Assembly (NCBI RefSeq): GCF_014199335.1
Contig: NZ_JACIJI010000002.1
Coordinates: 62,001 to 126,000 of the forward strand
Reading direction: 5' to 3'
Origin: Stakelama sediminis
GTDB lineage: Bacteria > Pseudomonadota > Alphaproteobacteria > Sphingomonadales > Sphingomonadaceae
DNA length: 64,000 bases
In this document: piece by piece, positions 12,094 through 21,768 of the stretch
Layout of the letters: every line of letters begins with the position of its first letter
Position numbering within the stretch: the first letter of the stretch is position 1
Translations under genes and position numbers: made by a program
The notes under the pieces: generated by a model
Told to the model about the DNA's origin: nothing
Databases searched by the model: none
Seen by the model: only the letters and a program-made list of their open reading frames with translations

Positions 12094-12125
12094 TTCAAAA
12101 TCCTCCATTGAGCAATAGTGACGTC
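12094..12125 (-). promoter_or_regulatory. possible ROSE-like RNA thermometer (SD-proximal hairpin)
   Basis: In the hsp20 leader, TTGCT lies four bases before GGAGGA, the arrangement seen in the last hairpin of ROSE thermometers, where U(U/C)GCU masks the ribosome site. Further GC-rich complementary stretches lie upstream to about 12175. The call rests on this motif, its spacing and the gene family; no folding calculation was done. Confidence 0.4.
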
Positions 12126-12204
12126 TTTGTCCGATCATCCGCAGAAGTGCGCGATGCCGGGATCGTAAGCGACCCGCGTTCCTGCGGCACCGCTCACGTC
12201 ACAG

Positions 12205-12233
12205 ATTTTGGAATGCACGGTTTGTTTTTCAAG
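12205..12233 (-). promoter_or_regulatory. possible heat-shock (RpoH-type) promoter
   Basis: On the minus strand CTTGAA (12233-12228) is followed after 16 bases by CCAAAAT (12211-12205). The -35 box matches the alphaproteobacterial heat-shock CTTG core; the -10 match is weak. It lies about 110 bases before the hsp20 start and would leave room for a structured leader. Confidence 0.35.
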
Positions 12234-12241
12234 GCCAGGTA

Positions 12242-12668
12242 AGGGCTGAGTCTGACTTCGGGCCGGCGTTTGAAATAAACCGGACATAAAGCCGGTCTAT
12301 CCGGATCGTCATAATGCTCCCTATCGGGGCTGGCGGGTGATTCTTGAAATGCGAAACGCCCGGGCTGATTTTTCAACCCGGGCGTCCGCGTGACGAATGC
12401 TCGTCAGCCCCCTTGGTGGCTCCGCCTCAAAACGCCTGTGTTTGTTTATCTACAGGCGGGGCGATAAGCCTCCCCGAACCACGGCCTTTGCCATCGTTTC
12501 GTGATTCTTTTGCTACGCATGTCGCATGGCTTTGTCATGGGGATTCACGGTGTCCGCACCATATTCGCTTAAGCCTGTGTTCATTTGGCAACAGCACAGA
12601 TTGCAAGCTGACGCACTGCCCTATACAGGACGGCAACCCATTCCTCGGTCCGGGAAAATTTCACGCCC
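12242..12668. other. intergenic region hsp20-lolC
   Basis: No convincing gene. The clearest element is a hairpin at 12356-12385 with nine-base arms (ACGCCCGGG/CCCGGGCGT) and a T-rich loop; neither strand has a T-run after it. The rest, to the lolC start, has several GC-rich complementary blocks (for example around 12430-12475). A small RNA is possible, but it could not be matched to 6S, SRP, RNase P or tmRNA signatures. Confidence 0.4.
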
Positions 12669-13919
12669 ATGTTCCTGACACGCTATGAGCGGATGATCGC
12701 CCGCCGCTATCTGCTGCCCGGCAGGGGGGAGGCATTCATCTTCCTCGTCGCCTCGATCAGTCTGGTCGCGGTCATGCTGGGCGTTGCCGCGCTGGTGGTG
12801 GTGATGAGCGTGATGAACGGCTTTCGCGTCGACCTGTTCGACAAGATTGTCGGGCTGAACGGACATGCCGTGGTGCAGGGTTATAACGGCCAGTTGCGCG
12901 ACTGGCAGGAGATTGTGCAGGACGCGCGCAAGACCAGGGGCGTGACGACCGCCATCCCGCTCATCGAAAAGCCCCTTTTTGCGGCATTTCAGGGGCGTAC
13001 GGAGGCGGTGCTGTTGCGCGGCATGCGAATGGAGGACATCGAAAAAAACGCCACTATTCGCGACAATATCAAGCAGGGCAGCCTTGCCTCCCTGAAGCCC
13101 GGCAACAAGACGATCGCCATCGGGTCCCGGCTGGCGGAGGCGCTGGGTGCGACGGTGGGTAGTCAGGTATCGCTGATCAGTGTCGAGGGGCATGCGACGC
13201 CGTTCGGGACGGTGCCCAGAATTGTTTCCTACCGGGTGGGCGCGATATTCGAGGTCGGCGTCTATGATTACGACAAGGCGTTCGTGCTGATGCCGATGCA
13301 GGATGCCCAGACGCTGCTGCTGATGGGCAATTCGGTCGGCATGGTGGAGGTCAACACCACCAACCCCGACAAGGTGGAGCAGATTCTCGCGCCCCTTGCG
13401 CAGAAATATGCCGATGTCGCGCAGGTGACGACCTGGAAGATGATGAACCGGCAATTGTTCGAGGCGCTGAAGGTCGACCGCCTCGTCACCTTTACCGTTC
13501 TGTCGATCATCATTCTGGTTGCGGTGTTCAACATCCTGTCGTCGCTCATCATGCTGGTGCGCGCGAAGACGCGGGACATTGCGATCCTGCGAACCATGGG
13601 CGCGCCCAGAAAGAGTCTGGTCAAGATTTTCATGACCGTCGGCACGACCATCGGCGCGCTGGGCATCGGCGCGGGACTCGTGCTGGGGTTTGTCTTCATC
13701 TATTTCCGGCAGGGGGTGGTGAACTTCATCGGCTTCGTCAGCGGGCAGCAGATATGGGATCCCTCGATGCGCTATCTGACGACGCTGCCTGCCAGGACCG
13801 ATCCGGTGGAGGTGCTCGGCATCGTGGTGATGGCGATGGTGTTCTCGATCCTTGCCACGCTTTATCCGGCGCTTAAGGCTGCGAGCACCGACCCCGTACA
13901 GGTGCTGCGCTATGAGTGA
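12669..13919 (+). CDS. lolC: lipoprotein-releasing ABC permease
   Basis: Inner-membrane subunit of the Lol system, which extracts lipoproteins from the inner membrane for transfer to LolA. At 416 residues it has the LolC/LolE layout: an N-terminal membrane segment (residues 22-48), a large periplasmic domain, and three C-terminal membrane segments starting near 270. The cytoplasmic [20 protein letters not shown] segment is the coupling region of FtsX/LolC-type permeases. Alphaproteobacteria usually have a single LolC/E-type subunit. It overlaps lolD by 8 bases. Confidence 0.93.
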   Translation: MFLTRYERMIARRYLLPGRGEAFIFLVASISLVAVMLGVAALVVVMSVMNGFRVDLFDKIVGLNGHAVVQGYNGQLRDWQEIVQDARKTRGVTTAIPLIEKPLFAAFQGRTEAVLLRGMRMEDIEKNATIRDNIKQGSLASLKPGNKTIAIGSRLAEALGATVGSQVSLISVEGHATPFGTVPRIVSYRVGAIFEVGVYDYDKAFVLMPMQDAQTLLLMGNSVGMVEVNTTNPDKVEQILAPLAQKYADVAQVTTWKMMNRQLFEALKVDRLVTFTVLSIIILVAVFNILSSLIMLVRAKTRDIAILRTMGAPRKSLVKIFMTVGTTIGALGIGAGLVLGFVFIYFRQGVVNFIGFVSGQQIWDPSMRYLTTLPARTDPVEVLGIVVMAMVFSILATLYPALKAASTDPVQVLRYE

Positions 13920-14583
13920 GCCCGTTCTTGCCACCAGCGATCTGTGCCGCACCTTTGTTCAGGGGCGTGCGAGGATCGATGTGCTGCGCGGCGTCAACCT
14001 GTCGGTTGCGCCGGGGGAGATTGTCGGACTGCTCGGCCCGTCGGGTTCGGGTAAATCGACGCTGCTTCAGGCGGTAGGGCTGCTTGAAGGCGGCTTCGAA
14101 GGCTCGATCCGCATCGAGGGCAAAGAGGCCGCACGGCTGAGCAATTCGGGACGCACCGAATTGCGACGCGATGCGCTGGGCTTCGTCTATCAGTTCCACC
14201 ATCTGCTGCCCGATTTTAACGCGATCGAGAATGTCGTGCTGCCCCAGCTTATTCAGGGCAAGACCCGGCCCGAATCGGTGGATCGCGCGACCAGCCTGTT
14301 GACGGCGCTGGGGCTTGGCGAGCGGCTGGAACACCGGCCCAGCCAGTTGTCGGGCGGCGAGCAGCAGCGCGTGGCGGTGGCGCGTGCGCTGGCCAATCGT
14401 CCGGCGATCGTTCTGGCGGACGAGCCCACCGGCAATCTCGATGAAAAGACCGCGGATGTCGTGCTGAATGAGTTTCTGCGCCTGGTCCGTCATGAGGGGT
14501 CCGCCGCACTGGTCGCCACCCATAACGAGCGGCTGGCGCGCCAGATGGACCGGGTGGTGCGCCTGCATGAGGGCGTGCTGTAA
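13912..14583 (+). CDS. lolD: lipoprotein-releasing ABC ATPase
   Basis: ATPase that powers the Lol permease. The 223-residue protein has Walker [10 protein letters not shown] near residue 42, the LolD-type Q-loop segment [16 protein letters not shown], signature [15 protein letters not shown], and Walker [13 protein letters not shown]. The ATG at 13912 overlaps the lolC stop, so the two are translationally coupled. Confidence 0.96.
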   Translation: MSEPVLATSDLCRTFVQGRARIDVLRGVNLSVAPGEIVGLLGPSGSGKSTLLQAVGLLEGGFEGSIRIEGKEAARLSNSGRTELRRDALGFVYQFHHLLPDFNAIENVVLPQLIQGKTRPESVDRATSLLTALGLGERLEHRPSQLSGGEQQRVAVARALANRPAIVLADEPTGNLDEKTADVVLNEFLRLVRHEGSAALVATHNERLARQMDRVVRLHEGVL

Positions 14584-14650
14584 TAAACCCGGCTTGGGAA
14601 TGGGGCTGTTTTCGCCTTATGCTCCTGTCGCTGGACGATAGGAGCGAGGC

Positions 14651-15130
14651 ATGGCTGGTCTGTTCGATATTCCCGTAACCGCTGCGGACGGCGGCGCTAC
14701 CGACCTGTCGGCATGGCGGGGACAGGTGCTGCTGATCGTCAACACCGCATCGAAATGCGGGTTCACTCCGCAATATGAAGGGCTGGAGGCGTTGTACCGG
14801 GACTATCGGGATCGCGGCTTCGCGGTGCTGGGGTTTCCCTGTAATCAATTTGGAAAACAGGAGCCGGGAAATGCGGAGGAAATCTCGAATTTCTGCTCGC
14901 TAAACTATGACGTGACCTTTCCGCTGTTCGCGAAGATCGACGTCAACGGCACGCATGCCGCGCCGCTTTATACCGCTTTGAAGAAAGCGGCGCCGGGGTT
15001 GCTGGGGTCGAAGGCGATCAAATGGAATTTCACCAAATTCCTGGTCGATCGCGAGGGGCGGGTGGTCAATCGATACGCACCGAACACGAAGCCGGAAGCG
15101 GTCGCTGCCGATATCGAAGCGCTTTTGTAA
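14651..15130 (+). CDS. glutathione peroxidase-like thiol peroxidase
   Basis: Reduces peroxides with thioredoxin or glutathione. The 159-residue protein carries the GPx signature NTASKCGFTPQYEGLE with the peroxidatic Cys near residue 36, then GFPCNQFGKQEPG and WNFTKFLVDREG. It uses cysteine, not selenocysteine, as most bacterial family members do. It stands alone 67 bases after lolD, with a GGAGCGAGGC ribosome site. Confidence 0.94.
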   Translation: MAGLFDIPVTAADGGATDLSAWRGQVLLIVNTASKCGFTPQYEGLEALYRDYRDRGFAVLGFPCNQFGKQEPGNAEEISNFCSLNYDVTFPLFAKIDVNGTHAAPLYTALKKAAPGLLGSKAIKWNFTKFLVDREGRVVNRYAPNTKPEAVAADIEALL

Positions 15131-15192
15131 ATCCGTTACCGACGCGGGCGAGGGAGGGGGAAGAAGGCCCGCGCCGGTAACGGCTCACCGGC

Positions 15193-16305
15193 TCAGTTGC
15201 CGGGATTCCAGGGCTCGAACGCCATATCGAACGCTTCGGCAACGGCGGAATGGCGAATCTTGCCTTCCGATACGTTCAGGCCGTTGGCGAGATGGCGGTC
15301 GTCGCGCATCGCCTTTTCCGCGCCCTTGTTGGCGAGCTTCAATACGAAGGGCAGGGTGGCGTTGTTGAGCGCGAAGGCGGAGGTGCGGGCGACGGCGCCC
15401 GGCATGTTCGCCACGCAATAATGCGTCACGCCGTCGATTTCATAGACCGGATCGTCATGCGTGGTGGCACGTGACGTCTCGAAACAACCGCCCTGATCGA
15501 TGGCGATATCGACCAGCACGCTGCCGCGCTTCATCAGTTTCAGCATGTCTCGGGTGACGAGCTTGGGCGCTGCTGCGCCGGGAATCAGTACCGCGCCGAT
15601 GACGAGATGCGCGCGCGACAGCGCCGCTTCGATGGCGGGTTTGGAGGCATAGGCTGTCTTGATCTGGCTACCGAAATGCAGATCCAGTTCGGCCAGCCGA
15701 TCGTTGTTGATGTCGTAAATGGTGACATCGGCGCGCAGGCCGGTTGCCATCTGCGCGGCGTTGATGCCTGCAACGCCGCCGCCCAGGATCGCGACGCGCG
15801 CAGGCGCCACGCCGGGTACGCCGCCCAGCAGGACGCCGCGACCGCCCTGTTCCTTTTCCAGATAGTGCGCACCGACCTGAACCGACATGCGGCCGGCAAC
15901 CTCGCTCATCGGTTTGAGCAGCGGCAGGTTGCGGGAATCCGACGTTACGGTTTCATAGGCGATACAGGTCGCGCCGGACTTCAGCAAACCTTCGGTCTGC
16001 GCGCGGTCGGCGGCAAGGTGGAGATAGGTGAACAGCAGGTGCCGGGGTTCCAGCATCGCAATTTCGGAAGGCTGCGGTTCCTTCACCTTCACGATCATCT
16101 CGGCGTCGGCAAACACGCTTTTGGCATCAGGAGCAATGCGGGCGCCCGCGTCGATATAATCCTGATCTTCGAAATCGATGCCGTCGCCTGCATGGGTTTC
16201 GACAATCACTTCATGGCCCGCGCGCACCAGTTCCGAAACCGATGGCGGGGTCAGGCCGACGCGATATTCGTGATTCTTGATTTCCTTGGGAACACCGATG
16301 CGCAT
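15193..16305 (-). CDS. ald: alanine dehydrogenase
   Basis: NAD-dependent interconversion of L-alanine and pyruvate plus ammonia. The 370-residue protein begins MRIGVPKEIKNHEYRVGLTP, diagnostic for Ald. The NAD-binding turn is in VAILGGGVAGINAAQMA. The family C-terminal segment GVTHYCVANMPGAVARTSAFALNN is present. It is divergent from an Lrp/AsnC regulator, which probably controls it in response to alanine. Confidence 0.97.
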   Translation of the reverse strand: MRIGVPKEIKNHEYRVGLTPPSVSELVRAGHEVIVETHAGDGIDFEDQDYIDAGARIAPDAKSVFADAEMIVKVKEPQPSEIAMLEPRHLLFTYLHLAADRAQTEGLLKSGATCIAYETVTSDSRNLPLLKPMSEVAGRMSVQVGAHYLEKEQGGRGVLLGGVPGVAPARVAILGGGVAGINAAQMATGLRADVTIYDINNDRLAELDLHFGSQIKTAYASKPAIEAALSRAHLVIGAVLIPGAAAPKLVTRDMLKLMKRGSVLVDIAIDQGGCFETSRATTHDDPVYEIDGVTHYCVANMPGAVARTSAFALNNATLPFVLKLANKGAEKAMRDDRHLANGLNVSEGKIRHSAVAEAFDMAFEPWNPGN

Positions 16306-16439
16306 GATTCACCCTCGTCCTTTGAATGTTGTCACGCTGCTATATCATTCGGAGGGCCAACGAATCTGTGCAAACTTTGCTCCGGCGCAGTGAAAATGCG
16401 CATGCTTTGCCTGTTATTTTGATATATGGCAGAATAATC

Positions 16440-16916
16440 ATGCATATAGACAAGATAGACCGGAAAATATTGCGAGCGCTTGCCCTGAATGGTCGCGCCA
16501 GTGTCAGCGATATCGCTGCCCTGGCCGGCTTGTCGCAATCCGCGTGCACGCGGCGCATTCAGGCACTTGAGTCGTCGGGCCGAATCACCGGCTATGCTGC
16601 CCGGCTGGGGCGGCGGGCGCTGGGGTTTCGACTCGTGGCGCTCGTCGATATTTCGCTCAATACGCAGGTGGAGGAGGATCTGGCGGCCTTTGAGCGCGCG
16701 ATTGCCGAAATCGACGGCGTGATTGAATGCGCACTGGTGTCCGGGGCGCAGGATTACCGGCTGAAATTGCTGTGTCGCGATCTGGACGATTATGAACGTC
16801 TGCACCGCGAACATCTGGGCCGTCTGCCGAATGTCGTGACCATCTCCTCCAGCTTCGTGCTCCGCGAAGTGCCCACTCGCAAGGAAGTGGATGCACTGAT
16901 CGGGGATGTGGGATAA
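16440..16916 (+). CDS. Lrp/AsnC-family regulator
   Basis: A 158-residue amino-acid-responsive regulator. The N-terminal helix-turn-helix is at residues 5-50 (IDRKILRALALNGRASVSDI, then AALAGLSQSACTRRIQAL), followed by a RAM ligand-binding domain with IECALVSGAQDYRLKLLC. The ATG at 16440 gives the normal family start. The divergent position relative to ald and the 134-base shared, AT-rich gap suggest it regulates ald. Confidence 0.92.
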   Translation: MHIDKIDRKILRALALNGRASVSDIAALAGLSQSACTRRIQALESSGRITGYAARLGRRALGFRLVALVDISLNTQVEEDLAAFERAIAEIDGVIECALVSGAQDYRLKLLCRDLDDYERLHREHLGRLPNVVTISSSFVLREVPTRKEVDALIGDVG

Positions 16917-17068
16917 GGGCCGTATATGGGCACGCTCGTTCATCGGGGTTTAAGGCACGCCATTGCGGAGGGCGACGGCCCGTGCTACCGCGCCGCCGGT
17001 CGGAAAAATGATGACGAGCATATCGGTCTGATGACCCGTCCAAAAGCATATCGGGCACTGTTCTGCCT

Positions 17069-19000
17069 GTGACATCTTCTGAAGAAACACCGTTGGAGCC
17101 GGCGGACCGCCCGGCCGGCGACCATGGCCATCACGGTCATGGCGACCAGAAGCTGTGGAAACTGTCGATCGCCGCGATCGGCGTGGTGTTCGGCGATATC
17201 GGCACCAGCCCGCTTTACGCATTCAAGGAAACCTTTGACGGTCATCACAAGCTGACGCTCGATACCGCCCATATCATGGGCGTTATCAGTCTGATGTTCT
17301 GGTCGATGATGGTGGTGGTGACGCTGAAATACGTCACTATCATCATGCGTGCGGACAATAAGGGGGAGGGCGGCAGCCTTGCCCTGCTGGCGCTGGTTTC
17401 CGGTAAGACGAAAAGCCAGCGCTGGTCGCGCGGAATCATCCTGCTGGGCGTGTTCGCAACCGCGTTGTTTTACGGCGACTCGATGATTACGCCCGCCGTA
17501 TCCGTGCTGGGCGCGGTGGAGGGGCTTGCCGTTGCAGCTCCCGGCTTTGGCGGGCTGATCGTGCCGATCGCGGTCGTCATTCTGGTCTTCCTGTTTTCGA
17601 TTCAGCGTAACGGCACATCGCGGGTCGGCGCCTTTTTCGGGCCGATCATGCTGGTCTATTTTTCCGTGATCGCTGTCCTGGGTGTCATCAGCATCGTCAA
17701 AACGCCGCAGGTGCTGGCTGCCCTGTCGCCACATCATGCGATTGAGTTTTTCCTGATCAGCCCGTTGCCGGCCTTTTTCGCGCTGGGTTCGGTGGTGCTG
17801 GCAGTAACGGGCGCCGAGGCGCTTTATGCCGATATGGGGCATTTCGGCCGTCCGCCGATCCGCGTTTCCTGGCTGTGGTTCGTGCTGCCCGCGCTGATGT
17901 GCAACTATATGGGGCAGGGCGCGCTTTTGATGCGCGACGGCGTGCTGGCGTTGGAAAGTCCCTTCTATCTGCTGGCACCTGATTCCTTTCGCCTCCCGCT
18001 GGTGCTGATCGCTACGGCGGCTGCCATTATCGCCAGTCAGGCGGTCATTTCAGGCGCATTCTCGGTCACGCAGCAGGCGATTCAACTCGGCTTCATTCCG
18101 CGTCTCCGCATCGATCACACCAGCGCATCAACGGCTGGGCAAATTTATATCCCGCTCGTCAACTGGCTGTTGATGGGCATGGTCATCCTGCTGGTGCTGA
18201 CCTTCCAGAACACATCGAACCTGACCTCGGCCTATGGCATTGCGGTGACGGGGGCGATGTTGATCGATACCTGTCTGCTGGGGGTTGCGCTGTTCAAGCT
18301 GTGGCACTGGAAGAAGCGCTACGCCATTCCGCTGCTGGTGCTCTTCTTCATCGTGGACGGTGCCTATTTCACCGCCAACCTGACGAAGATCCCGGATGGC
18401 GGCTGGTTCCCGCTGATGGTCGGCTTCATCATCTTCGCAATGCTGACGACCTGGGCCAAGGGCCGCAAGCTGATGCTCGACCGCATGCGCGAAGCGGCGA
18501 TGCCGATCAAGGTGTTCATTCAGTCGGCGGCCAATTCCGCAACCCGCGTTCCCGGCACGGCGGTGTTCATGACCTCCACGCCGGAGGGTGTGCCGCATGC
18601 GTTGCTGCATAATCTGAAGCATAACAAGGTGCTGCACGAACGTGTGATCCTGCTGACCGTGAAGATCAGCGATGCCCCGTTCGTTTCCGATGATAATCGC
18701 GCGAAAGTCGAGGATCTGGGACAGGGTTTCCACCGCATGGTGATCCGCTATGGCTTTATGCAGGATGCGGACGTTCCGGCTGCGCTGAAACGGGTGCATA
18801 GCTGTGGCGCGGAGTTCAAGATGATGGACACCAGCTTCTTCCTGGCGCGCCAGACACTGCTTCCTGCCGAGCGACCAGGCATGATGCTCTGGCGGGAAAA
18901 GCTGTTCGCCTGGATGCTGCGCAACGCCGAAAGCGCAATGGAGTTCTTCCGTCTGCCCACCAATCGCGTGGTCGAACTGGGTAGTCAGGTCGAGATTTGA
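17069..19000 (+). CDS. kup: Kup-type potassium uptake permease
   Basis: Proton-coupled potassium importer of the inner membrane. The 643-residue protein has about 12 membrane segments and the family hallmark [19 protein letters not shown] near residue 37, then [19 protein letters not shown] hydrophilic C-terminal domain of about 150 residues follows. It starts with GTG, and a His-rich N-terminal stretch ([11 protein letters not shown]) precedes the first membrane segment. Its stop overlaps the next gene by four bases. Confidence 0.95.
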   Translation: MTSSEETPLEPADRPAGDHGHHGHGDQKLWKLSIAAIGVVFGDIGTSPLYAFKETFDGHHKLTLDTAHIMGVISLMFWSMMVVVTLKYVTIIMRADNKGEGGSLALLALVSGKTKSQRWSRGIILLGVFATALFYGDSMITPAVSVLGAVEGLAVAAPGFGGLIVPIAVVILVFLFSIQRNGTSRVGAFFGPIMLVYFSVIAVLGVISIVKTPQVLAALSPHHAIEFFLISPLPAFFALGSVVLAVTGAEALYADMGHFGRPPIRVSWLWFVLPALMCNYMGQGALLMRDGVLALESPFYLLAPDSFRLPLVLIATAAAIIASQAVISGAFSVTQQAIQLGFIPRLRIDHTSASTAGQIYIPLVNWLLMGMVILLVLTFQNTSNLTSAYGIAVTGAMLIDTCLLGVALFKLWHWKKRYAIPLLVLFFIVDGAYFTANLTKIPDGGWFPLMVGFIIFAMLTTWAKGRKLMLDRMREAAMPIKVFIQSAANSATRVPGTAVFMTSTPEGVPHALLHNLKHNKVLHERVILLTVKISDAPFVSDDNRAKVEDLGQGFHRMVIRYGFMQDADVPAALKRVHSCGAEFKMMDTSFFLARQTLLPAERPGMMLWREKLFAWMLRNAESAMEFFRLPTNRVVELGSQVEI

Positions 19001-19506
19001 CCGAATCTGTACCGATCATCGTCACCGCTTTGTTCGGTGGCGAAGATCAGGCGATGTTCGACCGGCTACGGCGCGCGCATTTCCCGCCGGAACGCAATTT
19101 TCTCGACGCACATCTGACGCTGTTCCATCATTTACCGCCGACCTTGCTGCCCGAACTCAAACAGCGGCTGAATGCGGAAACGCGTGGGCAGGCGGCACCG
19201 CCATGCAGAATTGCGGGATTGCTCAATCTGGGGCGCGGCGTCGCGTTCCGCATCGAATCGGAAGGGCTGGAGGACATACGCGACCGGCTTGCAGATGCCT
19301 TCGCGCCGATGCTGACGCCGCAGGACAGCGCCGGATGGCGTCCGCACATTACCATTCAGAACAAGGTCGCCCCGGTCGATGCGCGTAGATTGCTGGCGCA
19401 ATTGCAGGCCGGTTTCATACCATGGCAGGTGCGTCTTACAGGCCTGGCTGCATGGTATTATCGCGGCGGTCCCTGGGAAGCGATTTCCCGACATATGTTT
19501 GCTTGA
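18997..19506 (+). CDS. 2'-5' RNA ligase / cyclic phosphodiesterase-like protein
   Basis: A 169-residue member of the 2H phosphoesterase superfamily. The two H-x-T/S-type motifs are HLTLFHHLP near residue 40 and HITIQNKV near residue 114. Such proteins act on 2'-3' cyclic phosphates or 2'-5' links in RNA; the natural substrate here is unknown. It starts with TTG inside the kup stop (TTGA), so it is coupled to kup. Confidence 0.82.
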   Translation: MTESVPIIVTALFGGEDQAMFDRLRRAHFPPERNFLDAHLTLFHHLPPTLLPELKQRLNAETRGQAAPPCRIAGLLNLGRGVAFRIESEGLEDIRDRLADAFAPMLTPQDSAGWRPHITIQNKVAPVDARRLLAQLQAGFIPWQVRLTGLAAWYYRGGPWEAISRHMFA

Positions 19507-19573
19507 CCGAGGGCGAAACCCGCCCTATGTCGCCCGCTCGCCCACGGCGGTACCCGCCGGCGAATGATGGTGT

Positions 19574-19650
19574 GGCGGAGTAGCTCAGCTGGTTAGAGCA
19601 CCGGAATCATAATCCGGGTGTCGGGGGTTCAAGTCCCTCCTCCGCTACCA
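19574..19650 (+). tRNA. tRNA-Met (anticodon CAT)
   Basis: A 77-base cloverleaf with encoded CCA. The acceptor stem is GGCGGAG/CTCCGCT (one G-U pair), the D arm begins GCTCAGCTGG, the anticodon loop ATCATAA is closed by CCGGA/TCCGG, and the T loop is TTCAAGT. Anticodon CAT with a non-initiator acceptor fits elongator Met; a lysidine-modified Ile2 tRNA is a less likely alternative. Its 3' end is the attachment site of the mobile element, and integration keeps it intact. Confidence 0.93.
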
Positions 19651-21247
19651 TCGTTACCCCCGATAAGGGTAGCACACGGCAAAGGTCTTTATCCCCGGCC
19701 AGATTGAGGATTGCGCAAAGATCACCCTCTAGGGTTACCGAATAGCCATCCTCTTGCGGCTGGACAATCACGCGATCAATCAGCCCTCGAATCACGTCGA
19801 ATGCCTCCGTGCGATTCTCTTCGCTGGTTAGGCCCGTGTGCAGTTTTTCCAGTTCATCACGATAGCGGATGGCAAGGCTTGGATGGAGCATCGGGACAGG
19901 CTCATCCTTTACCGCCAATTCAGCTTCGAGAACCTCCCTACGCGCTTCCAGAGCGACCATTTCATCTTTCATGGGCAATGCGGGCATACCTTCGCAGATC
20001 GCATCGACCATCTGCTTGACGCGGCGGCGATTGCGTTCGAGTTCGGCCTCTTTCGAGGCTCGCGCTCGTGTTTTTTCTGTCTGTAGGGCGTTGAAGCTGC
20101 GCGTGTATTCGCGGCAAAATTCCTCATACATGGCAGGCTCCATGAGGCGCGTGCGGAGGCCTTCAAGCACCATTTCTTCGACCTCTTGGCGCTTCACCCG
20201 CATACTGTTGCGGCATTGGCCCTTGTCGAAATAGTTGGCGCATCCGATTTGCGTCGCATTCTTGACGACATAGGCGGAGCCGCAGCAGCCGCACTTGGCG
20301 AGGCCTGTCAGGAGATACTTAGGGCGGCGTGCGCGCTCGCTGGCACGCTCGCGGATGCTATCCTCTGTGAGTAGATCGAGGCTGCCTTGGCGCTCTCTAA
20401 CCTTCTCCCACTGCTCATCGGTCACAATGCGCAATTCAGGCACATCGTGAATGACCCACTCACTTTGAGGATTATAGCGGGTAATGCGCTTGCCAGTTTT
20501 CGGGTCTTTGATGAATTTCTGGCGATTCCAAACAAGCCGACCGACATAGAGTTCATTGTTGATGATGCCTGCCCCACGCAGACGGTTGCCATTGATTGAG
20601 CTTGGGGACCACGCATCGCCGCGTGGCGCTTTCACGCCTTCCGCGTTCAGCCGCTTGGCAATCTCGCGAGGCGACATGCCTGCGCCGTATTCATCGAAAA
20701 TCCGACGAATGATCGCAGCCTCATCTTCCTTGATGGTTCGATCACCACGGATAGGCTCGCCATTCGCATCAAACTGTTTGAGGACGGCATAGCCGTAGCC
20801 AATGCCGCCGCCCGATTTCCCGTTCTCAATGCGACCGCGCATCCCGCGTCGGATTTTCAGCTTGAGGTCTTTGAGGAACAGAGCGTTCATCGTGCCTTTG
20901 AGGCCGACATGTAATTGGTCGATAGCCCCTTCCGACAATGTATGCAGGCGGATTTCCTGAAAGGTCATATCGCGATAGACTATCGCAATGTCGGCCTGAT
21001 CGCGGGAAATGCGGTCTAGCGCTTCCGAAAGCACCAACTCGAAACTGCCCGATTGCGCATCTTCAAAAAGCGATTGGATGCCGGGCCGCAGGAGACTTGC
21101 CCCAGATTCTTCCTTGTCCGCGTAGGTTTGGACAATCTCCCACCCCTGCTTTTCGGCGTATTCACGGCAAACGCGGAGCTGGTCTTCAATCGAGGATTCT
21201 TTTTGAAGTTCGCTTGAATAGCGGGCGTAAATTGCAATGCGGGTCAT
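19607..21247 (-). CDS. large serine recombinase (integrase)
   Basis: Catalyses integration and excision at tRNA-Met. Of 546 residues, the N-terminal resolvase domain (ARYSSELQKESSIEDQLRVC, active Ser near residue 11) is followed by the recombinase domain (YGYAVLKQFD to the RPKYLLTG region). A zinc-ribbon segment follows (CGCCGSAYVVKN, later CANYFDKGQC), then a coiled-coil tail. The last 14 or so codons lie within or next to the tRNA; the C-terminus EEGLEPPTPGL is encoded by the tRNA 3' half. The start overlaps a 55-residue upstream gene by four bases (ATGA). Confidence 0.96.
   Translation of the reverse strand: MTRIAIYARYSSELQKESSIEDQLRVCREYAEKQGWEIVQTYADKEESGASLLRPGIQSLFEDAQSGSFELVLSEALDRISRDQADIAIVYRDMTFQEIRLHTLSEGAIDQLHVGLKGTMNALFLKDLKLKIRRGMRGRIENGKSGGGIGYGYAVLKQFDANGEPIRGDRTIKEDEAAIIRRIFDEYGAGMSPREIAKRLNAEGVKAPRGDAWSPSSINGNRLRGAGIINNELYVGRLVWNRQKFIKDPKTGKRITRYNPQSEWVIHDVPELRIVTDEQWEKVRERQGSLDLLTEDSIRERASERARRPKYLLTGLAKCGCCGSAYVVKNATQIGCANYFDKGQCRNSMRVKRQEVEEMVLEGLRTRLMEPAMYEEFCREYTRSFNALQTEKTRARASKEAELERNRRRVKQMVDAICEGMPALPMKDEMVALEARREVLEAELAVKDEPVPMLHPSLAIRYRDELEKLHTGLTSEENRTEAFDVIRGLIDRVIVQPQEDGYSVTLEGDLCAILNLAGDKDLCRVLPLSGVTMVAEEGLEPPTPGL
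19637..19650 (+). repeat. attL core (tRNA 3' end)
   Basis: CTCCTCCGCTACCA, the last 14 bases of tRNA-Met, is repeated exactly at 43138-43151. The bases on either side differ between the two copies, which marks the limits of shared sequence and hence the crossover zone. Confidence 0.92.
19648..19662. repeat. attP inverted arm, left-end copy
   Basis: CCATCGTTACCCCCG is the exact reverse complement of 43118-43132. When the two element ends are joined, the arms flank 16 bases and form a 46-bp dyad, the size expected for a large serine recombinase attP. Confidence 0.85.
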
Positions 21248-21411
21248 GGCGCGTCTTTTTCAGGTTGGCGATGGGTTTTGATATATACCTCATAATCGCA
21301 CCTAGCGGCGTGCCTTGCAAGCATTCTGACCAAGGAAATCAAAGACTTTTCCGCGTTTTTCGCATCAAAATCAGCTTTTAGTCTTCCCTTGTTTTCATCG
21401 CGTTTCCGCAT
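21244..21411 (-). CDS. 55-residue protein coupled to the integrase
   Basis: A short gene that ends in the ATGA overlap with the integrase start, so translation is probably coupled. The product is basic and charged at the N-terminus (MRKRDENKGRLKADFD), with a central helix (ISLVRMLARHAARCDYEVYI) and a charged C-terminus. I do not recognise a family. Position suggests an accessory factor such as a recombination directionality factor, but this is inference only. Confidence 0.6.
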   Translation of the reverse strand: MRKRDENKGRLKADFDAKNAEKSLISLVRMLARHAARCDYEVYIKTHRQPEKDAP

Positions 21412-21713
21412 GACAATTTGCCTTCGCCCGAATTTGACTTCGAGCCGAAGGAATCATGCTTTGCAGGGTAATCTCGACACCTTGCCATGACCGCATACGA
21501 ACTACTCTCGGACTTCAATCATCGTTTCTCCAAACCCAGACCGACCAACGCTTGTGAAACGAACTGCATCGAAATTTATGTCACCGCATATCTGGCAACG
21601 CTTTCGAGCAAAAAACGCTCACTCTTCAATTAGATCAGAAAAAGGTTAACCAGATTTTAACCTATATTCGCAAACCCGCATGAAAGCTGGCGTCGCGGTC
21701 CATCATGCCTTCA
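21412..21713. other. intergenic region upstream of integrase
   Basis: About 300 bases without a gene. It should hold the promoter of the integrase operon. The segment 21590-21670 is A/T-rich. I see no clear repeat or conserved RNA. Confidence 0.4.
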
Positions 21714-21745
21714 GACAAAAAAAGCGGAGCCGCTGGCCCCGCTTT
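21714..21745 (-). terminator. rho-independent terminator
   Basis: AAAGCGG (21721-21727) pairs with CCGCTTT (21739-21745), with a further GCC/GGC inner stem. On the minus strand a run of T follows. It lies 24 bases after the stop of the minus-strand secreted-protein gene. Confidence 0.8.
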
Positions 21746-21768
21746 AAGTTCTCGCATTGGTCGCGCCT

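Noticed and set aside
12386..12668. Possible 6S or SRP RNA in the hsp20-lolC gap
   Set aside because: None of the conserved sequence blocks of these RNAs could be found.
12621..13952. 443-codon open frame antisense to lolC
   Set aside because: Composition (His/Arg/Gln-rich) is that of a shadow of a membrane protein gene.
19574..19650. tRNA-Ile2 (CAT read as lysidine-modified)
   Set aside because: Overall sequence fits elongator tRNA-Met better; cannot be excluded by eye alone.
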